Source: Acanthopleura granulata (taxonomy: Eukaryota > Mollusca > Polyplacophora > Chitonida > Chitonidae). From it: 64,000 nt of DNA. The notes under the pieces were generated by a model that made no database searches, was not told the origin of the DNA, and saw only the letters and a list, made by a program, of their open reading frames with translations. The stretch lies in contig JABBOT010000011.1 in the NCBI GenBank assembly GCA_016165875.1, forward strand, positions 12,153,766 to 12,217,765, in the 5' to 3' direction. Below are positions 45,205 to 59,107 of the stretch, one piece after another. The position numbers were made by a program, and so were the translations under genes. Position 1 is the stretch's first letter, and each line of letters begins with the position of its first letter.

Positions 45205-45285
45205 ATGTATTTATAAATTCATTTATTTATTTTCAGTGTTTCACGTAATACTCAAGACTATTTCACCTATGCATGCGACGTCGCG
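45205..45285 (-). mobile_element. Decayed SINE tail
   Basis: 'ttatttattttcagtgtttcacgt', 'actcaaga' and 'atttcacctatgc' follow the SINE 3' consensus with several changes. Head absent. Confidence 0.5.
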
Positions 45286-45534
45286 TAGTATGACGATTCT
45301 TTTTGGACAGTAGCCTTTGCACGTTTCAACTGTAAATACGTGGGGTCAATTGTAAAATGTCATTTCTTAAGTCAATATTTCAAACTTCGCCCCAGTGCTT
45401 AGTTTTTGATACTGGAAGTTGAAATGTTGAGGCACTTCACCTTAGGCTATTGATATATAGACTCCTACAGAATATCCAAGTTACCACCTTGCTGTTGGGA
45501 ATGTCTTTTTCACTGTGAATTTTATGGACCGTGC

Positions 45535-46010
45535 GCATGCCTATTCCGACTGTCACGAACGTTTCCGTTAACAGCGGCTCAGATATACAAGGTCAGTTCC
45601 ATCTTATAGCCATGTATAAGTCACATGACCGTGCTCCTCGGACGTCCCTGAAGGCTGGTTGAATACAGATTAGCGAGGTGTAAACTAGCCTGGGAGTTTC
45701 AGCGCAGTTCGTCCCGAAGATGATATCATGGACGAACGGATTAGTTGGGCACAGGATGTATGCACTTTACTGGAAACAGGGGCTAATATATTCCCTATTA
45801 GTCGTCTACCAGATCTCCCGTTCCAGATTTGATGTGTAGCGGGATATCCCTACTGTCCGGGACACGGATAAACTGACCTGATACAAGCTTTCAATGAAAT
45901 GAGGTTTTGGCGAGTTCCTTGTTCCAATTAAGGCCAGTGTATTAATAATATGTAATCGAACCGTTCCTTGTCCGCCGGCTGAAAACACCACTCAGCATTA
46001 CAGAGACACA
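45535..46010 (+). repeat. Unit block P, copy 1
   Basis: Includes GGACGTCCCTGAAGGCTGGT and 'acagattagcgaggtgta', then 'cagtccttgacgattcca'. Copies at 51,875-52,400 and 57,800-58,320. Confidence 0.75.
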
Positions 46011-49000
46011 GTCCTTGACGATTCCAGGAGTACATTTGCCAATACCTTGTACAGCGTTACACCTTAGGAATATGGTAATAAAGACAGCTTCAGATGGATA
46101 TTATCACTATACGTATGGGCATAGTTCTCGTGATCATAGGACAGTTATGTGGACAGCTAAATGCAGGTGAATCGCTTAAGTGATTCTCGACTCAGATTAC
46201 CAAGGCGACAGGGGCCCCTGTAGGCTACTAACAGACCTACATCCAATACAAACGTATATACATTACTACGGCATATCTGTATATTTGTGTAGTCTTTCCC
46301 TTTAAATTTCAAACATGACCATTCTCCCACAGTGTATTTATAAGAGAATTGTTTTTCAGCACGGTGTTATACACCAATTAATTAATCAATCAATATATAA
46401 CACTAGCAGTGGGAAATAATGATATAGTCGTACTAGATCTTCTTGTGCCCAGTCGTCGACCGTAAGATGGTGGCTTTAACGCTGATTTCCCATGCAAATA
46501 TAAAGACAAACGGTCAGCGATTTCCAGATCGTGTGTAGGCTTATCATGCACATTGCCTTACAAGTTGATCCAAAAAATGTACCTCAATTCCGAGATACAT
46601 CTTCCCATCAACCCAATAGAGGCCGAAATGTGCTCGGGCATATAAGGAAGGGTAGACGTGGGCTTAATTGATGTGGTGAAGGTCGTTTCAGCGTGTAAGC
46701 TGCAAGCCTAATTTGTCGGACAAGCAGATCTCCATTTTTTTTACATAGTTTAGATAATATGATTGCAGAGCTGAATTTCAGTCCATAGTTATATTTCAAA
46801 AATCCATAAAATTAACAAGAAGCTGACAAACAATCCACTGGTAAGTTTGTGGAGACACAGCGGACTGATCAGACCCCAAAAGTAAATTCTAACCGCTGAC
46901 AGAGCGCACCTAACAATGTAGGAACAAAAGAAGTAGAGACGAAAGAAAAGCAAGCAGACTCATGGAACCAAGAATAATGACTAATTAATTCAGGACAGAA
47001 AAATTAACCGACTTTATGATCATAGGATTATCTATCTATTGCTTCAGATGAGTGGATGATCCCTGACACCCTTACGCCTCAAATATACTTGTCGTATCTG
47101 CTACAGGCACAGGTTTCTAGCGCTCTGGTTTTGCCTGGACGGCGTCCGGTTTAAGTGAAAGGAGGATTACAGCTGCACGTACACTGGGGAGGAAGCAAGA
47201 GATCTAATCTCTATCACCCTATAAACAAAAGTATCTCTATTATTTTCTGTTTGTACAGATTTCTGCAAATCGTTTACTATCTATTATATCGGTTGTTTTC
47301 TTTTAAATAACTCATACGTATACATCTGTACATCCCAACACATGTACTTGTAAAAATCAGTTATAAGGATATTGTGGCAAAGAGGAGTTGTTTCAGTTGT
47401 TGACTCATGTACATATGTAGATAGCAAACTAACGCATTGTAACTGTTTACCACTGATATACAAGTCTTCAAATAAATTACTGATTTGACGGGCCATAATA
47501 TCCGAAACGAAAGCGGTCCTAAAACCAGTATTTAAACCAAAAAAAGACGGGTCAAGACGGTCTTTTCTGTCATACGAAATAAGTGAAATCAGAGAATTTT
47601 CCAGCAAAAACTGTCATCACGAAATGGGGTGAAATGGGGCAAACTTTTGTGTATGGCGCATTCTTCATGCACAGATAATCTAATTATATCAGTGCCTATT
47701 ATATTTTTCACTTTATCTCTCGCGTTAGGCTGATTACGTTACGAATTTAATGATATTGTTTTGAACGAAAAGGAAACAAGTGCATCTCCTTGGGGAAAAC
47801 ACATCCACAGATATTCGGCCTCCGTATGTTGCTTTGCGCAGTGGGTATAATCATTAACTAGATAGAAGGATGTCAACATACAGGAACTCTTCCAGAACCA
47901 TTGCCAAACCCCTGAAGATGCCTACTGAGCTTTCTGTTAAATTAGTATTTTACGCCGCAATGAAGAATATTTCGCATCTGTGGTATGTGTCAACTTTGTT
48001 GTTTTATACGAGGAATTCCCGCAGATCTGACTCCCCCACCCCCAACTCCCCAGCACCCCCGTAACCCACAGCCCCCCCCCCTTCCAATGATTTCAAACGG
48101 CATCCCCATTACGGTGATCCGTCATGTATATTTTGTCAGAAACAAGTTACGGTAAACATGTCTACGGAGTTTCATACTCACTCTGTTGTGTTTTGGACGG
48201 AAACGCAGTTTCACATCGCACGTTGCTGAAGCCTTAAACGGGAAACAACGGACCGACCGTCCGTTAGACCACGTAGTGAGCGCGTGTAAATGCTAGTACT
48301 TAATGATTCGAGGTCCACAAAAAGAGCTAACTGTTCCTGTCATCTCTTTGCAGCCGATTTGCCTCTGTTATAATTCAGACCATCATATGTTCATCAGCAA
48401 GTTTGACAGATAAATTCTGAATTCAGGTGACAAAACGATTACACCCCTTTCGATCCTTTTTTTGTTCGGCAAATATTTCCCTTTGCCATAACACAGACAG
48501 GCGGAAGACAATCACGTTGAAGCCTTGTTTCACTCTGCGGGTTGTTTTATTCGCTCATCTCCAGCAGAATATTAAACTCAACTCATCCACTTAGTCTGGT
48601 ACCGTGGCAGAAATAAACACGTAATAACGTAAAACCCGCTTCACGCGATCGTGAGTATTATGTAATCATGATTGAATTAACAGGAAAATACAAACGTTTA
48701 TGCTTTTAACCCCTTTTTACAGGCCATTAATTCTCCAGTGCTACCACGAAAGGCCTACAATAAACATCCCTAAATCCACGGAGTCAATCCATGTATGACT
48801 ATTGAAGTCAGGCTCCCGACGGCATGTGTAAAACATGCTTCTCGAATTTGCATTCTCCGAGAAGTATACAGCTTTTCTACTTGGCGCAGGTGTCTTTCGT
48901 GTTTGATGTGTACAGAGCCGTTTCTTATCTACCATTTTGTTATTCGTCGCCACGTACTGGTGATGACAACTTTACAGCCGCTTCTCGGCCATAGACATAA

Positions 49001-49328
49001 TCCCCCATGGCTTAAGTTGTATCAGAAATAATTCCGGTCTTAACTCTGAGAGCGAATGGACGACAAATCAGTCAGCTTCACCGAAAGCACTTACAATAAA
49101 GCCACTTTATTAAAGTAGGACTAACAGGACTTTCGTGCCACTCATGCTGAAGATAACCTCGCGCCATTTTGGCCAGTTTTACGACACAGTAACGCCGCTT
49201 TATCCAGTGTCTTTATATCCCAACAATTTTCATTTCCATAAAAGCAGTAAGGTACTTTTTCTCTTCCAGGATTTAGCCTCGTTTGGAGTACACCAGACGC
49301 CATGTTTCATGGTCAGATACTGGACCAG

Positions 49329-49372
49329 ACAGGAAACCAGCATAAACTCACTTTGACCACACTGGTAAGTCT
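49329..49372 (-). mobile_element. Headless SINE fragment, unit 4 copy (shortest)
   Basis: Only 'ggaaaccagcataaactcac' and the junction 'cactggtaagtctgtacct' remain. Position matches the copies in units 1-3. Confidence 0.5.
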
Positions 49373-50374
49373 GTACCTATAAAGCGGATCTTTAAGGTGA
49401 TTGTTTAAAGTGTTGCTGTGTTCCTGTTCCAGTGAGTATTTATTACCTAAAATACACAAATGTCGATTTTCATTTTCCACGGCAAATAACGCACACCACC
49501 GAACATAACAGCCACAAATTCTGTTTCTGAACTCTCTGATTCGATCCAGGGTCGGGATAAGCCCGGTTATCAATTTCTCTCTTTACTTATTGGTTTCGAT
49601 CACGCGAACATACTAGGCAAGATCTTTTTTGTCACAGTACGAAACACGCATTATACTTAGCACACCCATAACCGAGCTAGCTTTCTTCAGGATCATAATA
49701 CCTCTGGTTTTTGCAGGTATATTAAGGCCTCTTCGTCAAAACAGATTTATTAGCTCCCACCTCAGAAAACATAAACCTTATGCAAAACCTTATGTCTCTG
49801 TGTACAGAGACCATTTCCGCTAGGCATGGAGCCATTTTTGTTTGGCACCGTGTCAGCCTACATCAGTGTACTAGGATGAGAGGTAATATCACCCTATAGA
49901 CAATTTTTTTATTATTTACCCCTGCAAGTCGACACAGATGTAAAATTTGCCCGGAAATCCATTTTCTATCAGGCCATAAGGGACGCGACTCCGGACAGAT
50001 CTTAACAGCCAATGACTAATGTTAATTTAGAAACACGATAAGAGTGAAGCCCGAGTCCGCCGTTGGGGAAAACTAGAAATATACACCGGGTCAGAAGCAC
50101 GCTAATCTTGTAGTTTTATAAGTGACTGGGTATAAAGGCAAATGTTACGAGACGAGTTGACATATTTTTTAATGTTAAATATCAGCATATATTGCTTTTA
50201 GCTTTTTTTTTTTTTTTTGTCGTGGTAAAACTGTTATAGCTGGAACTTGTTTTACAGCGGTATACAGACCTGATAGTTCAGCTGTAGTCCCAAGACAAGA
50301 CATATCTAGAAGCATAGACATAGATGAAGTACGTGTAGTTCTCGCTCCCGCTGAACACAATACTTACACTTCTA

Positions 50375-50548
50375 GACCTCCAATGGGAAGGGTCGTTCTG
50401 CTGCAACCAAAACAATGTTTTAGTCGAAAGTTGGGAGTTCAAATCCAGATGTCGCTTATTCGTCTTCGGCTTTTAGTGATGATGCCTGCCAGGTATACTT
50501 GACAAATCAATCAATCAATCAATTAATCAATCAAACAATCAATCAATA
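50375..50548 (+). mobile_element. Second tRNA-related SINE type, unit 4 copy, with (TCAA)n tail
   Basis: 'gggagttcaaatccagatgt' is a clear B-box. 'cctgccaggtatacttgaca' is followed by about ten TCAA/ATCA repeats. Counterpart of 43,915-44,100. Confidence 0.55.
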
Positions 50549-51874
50549 AGCCTCACAATACAGCGGGCTATATCTCAGGATAGCCTATATCTGGCATTAA
50601 TGATGATACGTATATTCTATTTGTAACGTCACTTTGTTTAAGATGACTATGACTGTATGTAGATAATCTACAGATTCCAAGGACAGGAATGAGGGTATAA
50701 ACGGGTCAAGTTTACTGCCTTAACGAGACGAGTTGTTCCATCGGGAAATCTCAAACAACCAATCAGAGGCATTATAACGGTTAGGCTAATCAATTTAGCA
50801 GAAGAGAGAATAACCTGATAAGCGTATACAATCTCCACAATTCTGTTTAGATTTTGTTTTATATTACCAGTTTGTGGGTAGTCTGATTCTTTCAGTTCTA
50901 TCATTAGTCTGTATAAGTAGAACCGCAAAATTCTGTTTTTTCTTTTTGTCGTTTTATATACGCCTTTCCAGTGTATAATATTACTGTGTGTTGAGATAAC
51001 TGTTTTGTTATATAGTTTTCATAGTTTATTCTACTGTCAGAAATAAATCATCAATCAACCAGTTATTCAAAAAGATATCTTGCCCACATTGTAATCCTCG
51101 AGAAGGAATTTATATGTCCACACACAGACATTCTTCAGTCAGTTAATATCTGTGACCTTACATATAATTGGTTTATTTAGGATTTACTTCAACAGGGAAT
51201 AAATATATGGGAATGAATATTTTGAGTCATTCAGGTAGAGTGTAGACTGAACAACACCAAGTCTGGTCAACCTGGTTTATCCGGTTAACCAGATTTACTG
51301 TTATTCAGTCTAGGGAAAAATATTAAATGTCATTAAAAAAATTTGTCAGGATTCTGGGTAGATGAAACCCTGTGCACAAAAGCATGGCGCACCCCTCTCG
51401 TCCGAAAGCCACAATCTGATTAGCGAGAGTCAGGCTCGAACCCGTAACCTCATTTACCACGGGAAAACTGGAGGCGGCTAGGACTGTATATCTGTATAAC
51501 TAATTAGAGCCAAGGAGATCTGATACGCTACATCACACTTCATTTGAACCAAATAGATGATGACTTTGCACAAATACGACTTTGCGCAAATCACTGAACC
51601 CAAAACCCGAAGACTTTGCAGTAAAGTGATTGGATTATTTGAATATATTGTGTGATCAAGACAGAGAAATAAAATACAAATATTATATACCTCATGTATA
51701 GATCACTGGAGCGTCAATATGGTTGATTGCCTCCAAGCTGTATACGAATGCTGAAGTTCACGCGATACAACTCTTGCAATAACTTGAAATCTTTATCGCT
51801 CTGTGATTAACCTGGTTTTTCGAAACCATATGGCAAACGGACAAAAGCATGATTGACTTATCGATCCGATTGTC

Positions 51875-52400
51875 TCCGAATAGTTACGAACGTTTCCGGT
51901 AAGAACAGTTCAGTTATACAAGGTCCATCCACCTAATAGTCATGTAGCCTAAAAGTTACACGACTGTGTGCCTTGGACGTCCCTGAAGGCTGGTTGAATA
52001 CAGATTAACGAGGTGTAGAATGGGCTGGGATTTTTATTGCAGTTCGAGTCCCGAAGATGACGGGCAGATCAACTGGGCAGAGGATTATGTCTGAACTTTC
52101 CTGGAAACAGGGGCTAATAGATTAACTTTAAATCGTCTGCCCGATCCCCCAAACGGCATTTCTTATGTTGGAGGATATCCTGCTGCCCGGTACACGGTTA
52201 AACTGAGGTGATACAAGGTTTCAATGAAGTGAGGTTGTGGAGAGTACCTTGTTCAATTACGACCAGTATATTAACAATCTGTAATTGATCGGTTTCTTGT
52301 CAGCCATGGCACATCCGGTCTCCCGGCTGACAGCACCACACAAAAAACACCAAGATACAGTCCTTGACGATTCCAGCAGTACATTTGCCAATACCCATAG
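51875..52400 (+). repeat. Unit block P, copy 2
   Basis: Same order of phrases as 45,535-46,010, including GGACGTCCCTGAAGGCTGGT and 'cagtccttgacgattccagc'. Confidence 0.75.
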
Positions 52401-53566
52401 TTTCCTTCTACGGGGTTACGATTCGGTGTAGTAATCAAGATAGTTTAAGATGAATATAGTCACCATACGTATGGGCATAGTTCACACGATGATTTTACAG
52501 TGGTGTGGTTAATTAAATACAGCTGTATCCTTAAATGATTCTCGACACAGACTGCAAGGGCGATAATCCGGGTTTATATGAAGGCTTGTAGCAGACCCAC
52601 ATGCAATCCAATACGTGCGTTACCAAGGCCTATCTATACGGCCCTGGACAATTGGTTAAGATGCTTATCTTTCATTTGCTCGTTCTGAGGAGGTGTGTGA
52701 TTAATCCAGTCTAAACGGGGTTTTTTCCCTAAGATTCCCGGGTAGCAAACTTAGCCAAGGGGAAAAGTTTTGTAAAGTTTGGATGTCTTGTACATTTCTT
52801 TCTCATACCAATCGTCCACTATACGATAGTGGTTATATATGCCACCAGTATTAGTTGAATTCGAATGTTTATTTTCTGAAACCACTCTCAAATACACATT
52901 AGGACGGAGTCATGCAAAGGGAAGCTGCCAGCAGACCCCTATTGCTCTGGAAAGATGCGAGGGGTGTTCTAGGCGTGTGAAGTTTGTCACTATCCAAATC
53001 GTGCATACATACCATGAAAGCATGTTGATTTATTAGTTAATCATAGTATATATCTCGGTTGCGCTGGGCTTACTCAATGTCGGTCTTTAGGTATATTCTG
53101 ATTGGTCCATCAATATGGCCTCGATTGAAAACGACCTCAATACTACTATCTTTTATACGGTCGATTTGTATGTAAATGGAATGCTGATGCCCTCATTCGA
53201 TGCAATTTCACCGGTGTCATATTTATGTCCATGGTCCCCCTCAGTCAATTCCAGAAGTGTACTTTCTGTAATTTCAAAACCGATGAATTTCACTTAAGAA
53301 TCTGCTTATTTCTTCCTCCCGTGGGAGTTGTCGCCAGACTTGTTTGATGGTACAATAATGACATTTTTTGTGATTGGCTACCGGTTAAGTCAAGTTAAGC
53401 CTGAACGCTGCCATCTCTAAAGGTGATTATGTCCAAGGCACGTGCAAAAAAGTACCAGAAATAGAATTCTAAACCATCAGTGTCCATTGCATGTGTGGAT
53501 GTTGCTTTTTTGTGTGCGTATTTTTTTCATGAACACAAATGAAAGGTGGGCTGAAATTGCAGCGAA

Positions 53567-53789
53567 AATACAAGTTTGCAATGCATCGCGTTTTTCAAAA
53601 ACCGTTTTACAGACTTCGTTGAAGTATAGTAAGCAAAACATATCAATTATCACAGCATTGCTTCCTAGCTTTGAACAGACACGTCTATCCACCTCACCCG
53701 TAGCTGTATCCCACAGGCCTGTCTTTGTGAGCTGGTGTATAGGAACGGGTGGAGTGGGAGGATGTCAAGAAGATGGTTTCAACGTGTAA
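53567..53789 (+). other. Open frame paired with 34,898-35,116
   Basis: Part of a 115-codon frame from 53,442. Aligned with the unit 1 copy, the frame stays open in both despite many substitutions, and the visible length difference near 'ttttttcaaa' is 3 nt. No domain recognised. Confidence 0.25.
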
Positions 53790-54462
53790 GCAAGAATATA
53801 ATAATTTGTCCAAAATGTGTGTCTCCGCCCTCTAGATAGTTTAGATAATTTGATTGCATAAGTTGAGAAAATAGTTTTTTTGTATATATAAAATGATAAA
53901 ATATCATCAAGTAGGTCCTATGTTGCGCGAATGTCAAAGAGAGTTAGCGGCATTCATTTTGACGCAGGCGACAATTTGCAAAGAAAACATCTCTTTCAAT
54001 AACGGCCGGATCGGCTCTATGCCGAAATCAGGGAATATATCTGTGTTGTGTGTTGTCTGATCGAACGTGAAAGAAGTTAACAATAATGACTCTTAGATGA
54101 AAGTGGTACGTTTCCAGAGGAGTATGATAGCCTGAGCCATCCTCGTGTCGTGATAGCTATATTACCCCGTTCCTGTAAAGGGGAGATTCCCATGGGCTTC
54201 CCCTATCTCGAACACGGATAGAGGATTTGCTTTAGCCGTTTAGATGTTTTACAAGACCTGTTTCGTGTCACACGAAATAATTAAAATTAGAAAATTTCCC
54301 AATAAAACTGTCATCCCGAAATAGCATGAAGTGTGGCGAAATTTTGCGCTTGGTGAATCATTTATATACAGAAAAATTAATTATGTCATTGCCTATAATA
54401 TTTAGCTTTTTTCTCGCAAGCCATGGTGATTTTCGCCATTTTGTGATACTGTTTAATTGATT

Positions 54463-55190
54463 AAAAGAGATAACTGACCATTAGAAATGAAAACCCTTGA
54501 CACTTTTATGGCTCCGATTAAGTAGTATTTTTCCCTTCAAATGATAGGCTTTTTACCAACAAATTTTGGCCCAATGTTCACTAATTATACTGGTCTAATA
54601 TTATATTATTCTAGGTATGGCGCTCTGTATAGATGGGAAGTTAAACGGGGGCGTCCTGAGTATATCATCTTATCTCGGTCAGTGCTCTGTGTTATATGCA
54701 TACAGGACATACACGCCTAACGTCTGACAAGGTTCACGAGAACATAATCACTCAAACCCTCGGTGGAAATGCTCAGGTTAATCCTTCGTCACTCACTGGC
54801 AGACGCCTGGTAGAAGAGTTCTTTTGGGAGGAAGTGTCCTCTGGTTTAGCACAACAACCGTCATGATAGATGACCGGATTACAGATTTAAGTGTGTTGGG
54901 GAGGACTACGTGGAATGTCCAGTTCGTAACAGCACATTACTGACGATTCTATCCCGTGGCTCAAATTCTGTGCGGTCTATGAAACGTTACATTTGTACGC
55001 AGGTGTTCCAAGTTTATGTATTCCGAGCATACCTGTTCCAGTGACTTGACAGGTGACACCTTGGGTCTACTTATTATACCTGTCATTCAGACCAACTATT
55101 GGTTTTTCTAGTGAGGGTGTCAAATCTGATGTCTAACGGTTACACGGCTTCAGTAAGTCAGCATGAATAATATACTTATGCTTAAGAATA
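54463..55190 (+). repeat. Block S, copy 1
   Basis: Starts 'gaaatgaaaacccttgacac' and includes 'ctgtatagatgggaagtt' and 'acgcctaacgtctgacaagg'. Copy 2 is at 56,129-56,830 and a more decayed copy 3 at 57,085-57,560. Confidence 0.75.
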
Positions 55191-56128
55191 TACTTAATTT
55201 ACGAAAAGCACTTTTTCAAGAACGACCAAATAGGCTATATGCCAAAATCAATGAAGACGCCCCTGTTGCGTGTCCTTTGACCGCATGTGATAATAGTCAG
55301 TGATTGCATCGTGCGTTATCGGATGAAAGTGACACGTTTTCAGAGGAGTATGAGAGGACGAGCCATCCCCGTGCCGTGACAGCCACTGCACACCTCCCCG
55401 GCAAAGGGGAGTTGCCCAGGGGCTTCCCCTATCTCGTACACGGATGGTGGATTTAGCTGGTTTAGTGTTTTACAAGGTGGGCTTCGTGTCCCAAGAAATA
55501 ATTGAAAACCGAGCATTTCCCAAAAAAACTCTCATCACGAAATGGGATGAAGTGTGACAAAATTTTGCGCTTGACGTATCATTCCTGTACAGACAACCCA
55601 ATTATATTGTGCATTGTTTGCGAGTCAGGACGATTTTTACCAATTTATTATATTGTTTTCAGTGAAAAGGAAATAGTTGTGCAGTGAATATAGCCATTTA
55701 GCAAGACAGAAGGATCGTCACAGACCGGTACTCCATCAGAACAGCTTCCATCTTGACCATTGCCAGTTTCCCAAAGATCTCTGAGCTATCCGCTAAATTG
55801 GTATTTTGATGCCGTAATCAAGAATATTTCTCAACCTTGATACCTGACAGTTTTGTAGTTCAGGGGAGTCCCCGACCGGCCATCTGAAATCTCCAACGCC
55901 CCTGCCGCCCTCCTCTGTCGCCAAATCGCCTACATCCATAATACAGGGATTTGTCTTATGTATTTTATGAGAATAAGAGGTCGTAACCATGCCCATATAT
56001 AGTTTCATAGCGACTATGATCATGGACATGCTTTCAAGGCTTACAATTATCCGGAGGATCCGGCAAAGTGATCAGGTTGAACTATTTCTTGAGGGGAACA
56101 AAACTATAAGGTTATTCACGAGCGCAAG

Positions 56129-56830
56129 AGATAATTGACCAATAGAAATGAAAACTCGTGACACTTTTATGGCTCCGGGTATGTAGTATTTTTGGGCTTC
56201 AAATGATATGCTTTTATCAACAAATGTTGGCCCAATATTCGCCAATTATACTGTGCTCATCCGATGGTCCTTTTCGACCATCACATGTTAATATTCGAGG
56301 TCTGGAGTTCTGTATAGATGGTCATCTTAAAGGCGTCCTCAGTATATCATCTTGTCTCAGTCATTGCTCTGTGGTATATAGGACATATATGCCTAACGCC
56401 TGACAAGACTGTACAAGTGAACATATTGAATTAAAGCCACGGTGGAAATGTCGAGGTTAATTCTTCGTCACACACTGTCATCCGGAGGTCTCCGCTGGTT
56501 TGGCACAAGTACCATCATGACTGATGGTCCGATTACAGATATAACTGTGCGGGCACGACTATATGGAATTCCCAATTCCTAACAGCAAATTGCGAACAGT
56601 TCTATTTAGTACCTCATATTCCCAACACTTTAGTCCAAGCGTTGTAATTGTACGCAGAGGTTTCAAGGTAATCTATTCTGAGCTTACCTGTATGAAAAGA
56701 CGTGGCTGATGACTCACTGGGCTTAATTGCTTGTCATTCAGTCCAGCGATTGATCTCTCAGGTGAGGGCGTCAAATCTGATGTCTCTAATATCAGCATGA
56801 AGAATAGGGCCACGTTGGAGTTGCCAAAGT
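56129..56830 (+). repeat. Block S, copy 2
   Basis: 'gaaatgaaaactcgtgacac', 'ctgtatagatggtcatctt' and 'tgcctaacgcctgacaaga' correspond phrase by phrase to copy 1, about 1.67 kb away. Confidence 0.75.
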
Positions 56831-57084
56831 ACATTTCTGGACATTAATGTTATATTATGTCTACGTTTAAGAAAAGTCTTTAAAACTTACCACTGCACTG
56901 TCTTCTTATAGAAAATCGTAATTTCCTTTCTGTTGTGGTTTAGAAAAGTATATCTACAGTTCGACATTTCATACTGATTTGGGCCGAAGGTTCACCTGGC
57001 ATATGCATGCACATATCCGGTGTGCGTTTGAGACCATCGCACATTCATGTATTCTTGGTTTAGATTAGGCCTAGATAAATGAGC

Positions 57085-57560
57085 GGTTTAATGGTGCCTT
57101 CAGTGGATCTCCTTAGCTCCACCAGTGCTCGATATTCTACAGAACATAGTATAGCCTAACGTTTGAGAAAGCTTTACACATGAACATAATCAATGAAAGT
57201 GGGAATGTTAAACCATTGTCACACACTGTCAACGGTCTGGTCTAGAAGACTGCTTTGGGAAAAGTCCCCTAGGATTTAATACAAGCACTGTCATGACAGA
57301 TGACCAAATTACAGATTTAGGGGTATGGGCAGGACTGTATGGATTTCCCAGGCGGCAAATCACCAAATTACCCATGCTTCCATCCATGTCTAATATTCTC
57401 TAGTTAGTGATTAAAGCGCAGAATTTCAGACTTCTATACCGCTATACCGAGTTTACCTGTGCCAAGTACTTGACAAATGACGGCTTTGTTATATTTGTTT
57501 GTGTTAAATCTAATGTCTATACTGTTTCACTTTGTTGGTACGAATAAGTGACATTACTGG
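57085..57560 (+). repeat. Block S, copy 3 (partial)
   Basis: 'tatagcctaacgtttgagaa', 'cactgtcatgacagatgacc' and 'aattacagatttaggggtat' follow copies 1 and 2; the left half is missing. Confidence 0.6.
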
Positions 57561-57799
57561 CTTGTGCTGAGCTTGGAATCCAAAATTTCCTTGTCCAAGA
57601 CTGAGGTTGAACCCGCGTATCGTGTGTGATAGTACACTTCTGTCATGGTGTTGTAGCCAGTCAGTCACACCCGCACTTTAACTCGCACCAGCCTGACGTC
57701 TTTATAACAGTTTATCGCAGCTAGACAGATTTTGAAAACTATATATCGCGAACGATTAATGACATATCTGTCTCACAGGCTGGCCGATTCCGCTGTGTA

Positions 57800-58320
57800 G
57801 GAACGATGACAAAACTTTCCGTTATCAGCGGCTCTCTTATACAAAGTCTGTTCCATCTTCTAGCCATGTAGAAGACACATGACCGTCTTCCTCGGACGTC
57901 CCTGAAGGCTGGTTGAATACAGATTAGCGAGATATAGACTGGGCTGGGAGTTATATCGCAACTCGAGTCCCGAAGATGACATCAGGGACGGGCAAACCAG
58001 CTGAGCGCAGGATGATTTATGTACTTTACTGGGAACAGGGGCTAATAGATTAACTTTAAATCGTCTGCCCGATGCCCTGAGCGCGATTTGGTGTGTAGTT
58101 AATGTCTGTGCTGTCCGGGATTCGGATAAACTGAGGTCATACAAGCTTTCAATAAAATAAGGTTTTGGGGAGTACCTTGTTCAATTACGGCCAGTATATT
58201 AACAATCTGTAATTGGTCGGTTCCTTGTCAGCCCATGGCACATCCGGTCCGCCGGCTGACAGCACCACACAAAAACACAGAGATAGTCCTTCACTATTCC
58301 AACACTACATTTGCCAATAT
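57800..58320 (+). repeat. Unit block P, copy 3
   Basis: Carries GGACGTCCCTGAAGGCTGGT and 'ttgttcaattacggccagt' in the same order as the other two copies. It is followed by block L at 58,665-58,960. Confidence 0.75.
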
Positions 58321-59107
58321 AAGGCAATATACCTGAGGTATAGTAACGATGACAATTCTCCAGCAGTACATTTGTTAATACCGTTTGATTCCTAAGCTAA
58401 ATGCAGTGAAATGATGCTCGACTATAGTGGCCGCTGTATGAGCAGACCTACATACAATACAAACTTATGTACAAATATTGAAGTACCACACAGAGGGCTC
58501 TGTATATTATATAGTGTGAGATAGCTGTAATCATTTTGGCAGAGAGGGCAAATTACAGGGAAAAGTGCTTTTTCAATAGTGGCCATTTAGGTTGTATACT
58601 GAGATCGTGGTAGATTCCCATGTTGCGTTTTCTCTGATCAAAAGTGAAACAAGTTAACGATAATATAAAATATATCGAGCGCTGTCAGATGAAAGTGGTA
58701 CGTTTCCAGAGGAATATGATAGCATGAGCCATCCTCGCGTCGTGACAGCCATATTACCATGCTCCGGCAAAGGTGAGTTCAACAAGGGCTTCCCCTATCT
58801 CGTACACAGAAAGTGGATTTGATGTAGCTGCTTTTGTGTTTTAGAAACTTACATGACTGGCTTCGTGTCACACGCAATAATTAAAACCATTGGATTGCCC
58901 AATAAAACTCTGATTACCAAATGGGGGCAAATTGTATGACGTATCATTACAGACATCTTGATTATGTCATTGGCAAATATATTTTGCCTTTTGTATCAAT
59001 TAACCGTTTATTACCAACTCGTGATCTTGTTTTCAGTGAACGGTAAATAACTGCATTTCGGTGGGGGAAACACGTCCACAAACTGGTTTGCCTCCGTGTG
59101 TAGTTTT

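Larger units (their letters stand above)
40723..48370 (+). repeat. Segmental duplication unit 3
   Basis: Landmarks: 40,740, 41,070, 42,055, 42,210, 42,510, truncated SINE 42,737, conserved block 43,310-43,660, 44,265 ('attataacggttag'), 45,535-46,010 ('ggacgtccctgaaggctggttg'), 46,640, 47,140, 47,640-48,060. It differs from units 1 and 2 after the conserved block by carrying the 44.2-46.0 kb segment. No gene recognised. Confidence 0.7.
48371..56030 (+). repeat. Segmental duplication unit 4
   Basis: Landmarks in the same order as unit 3: 48,386, 48,700, 48,830, 48,975, 49,295, truncated SINE about 49,329, conserved block 49,740-50,095, 50,756, 51,875-52,400, 53,745, 54,075. The right limit is set by the 55,795-56,030 block. 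No intact gene recognised; open frames are not shared with the other units except as noted at 53,567-53,789. Confidence 0.65.

Noticed and set aside
45019..45216. 65-codon frame next to the fold-back element
   Set aside because: The corresponding region of unit 4 (about 51,590-51,680) does not keep the frame.
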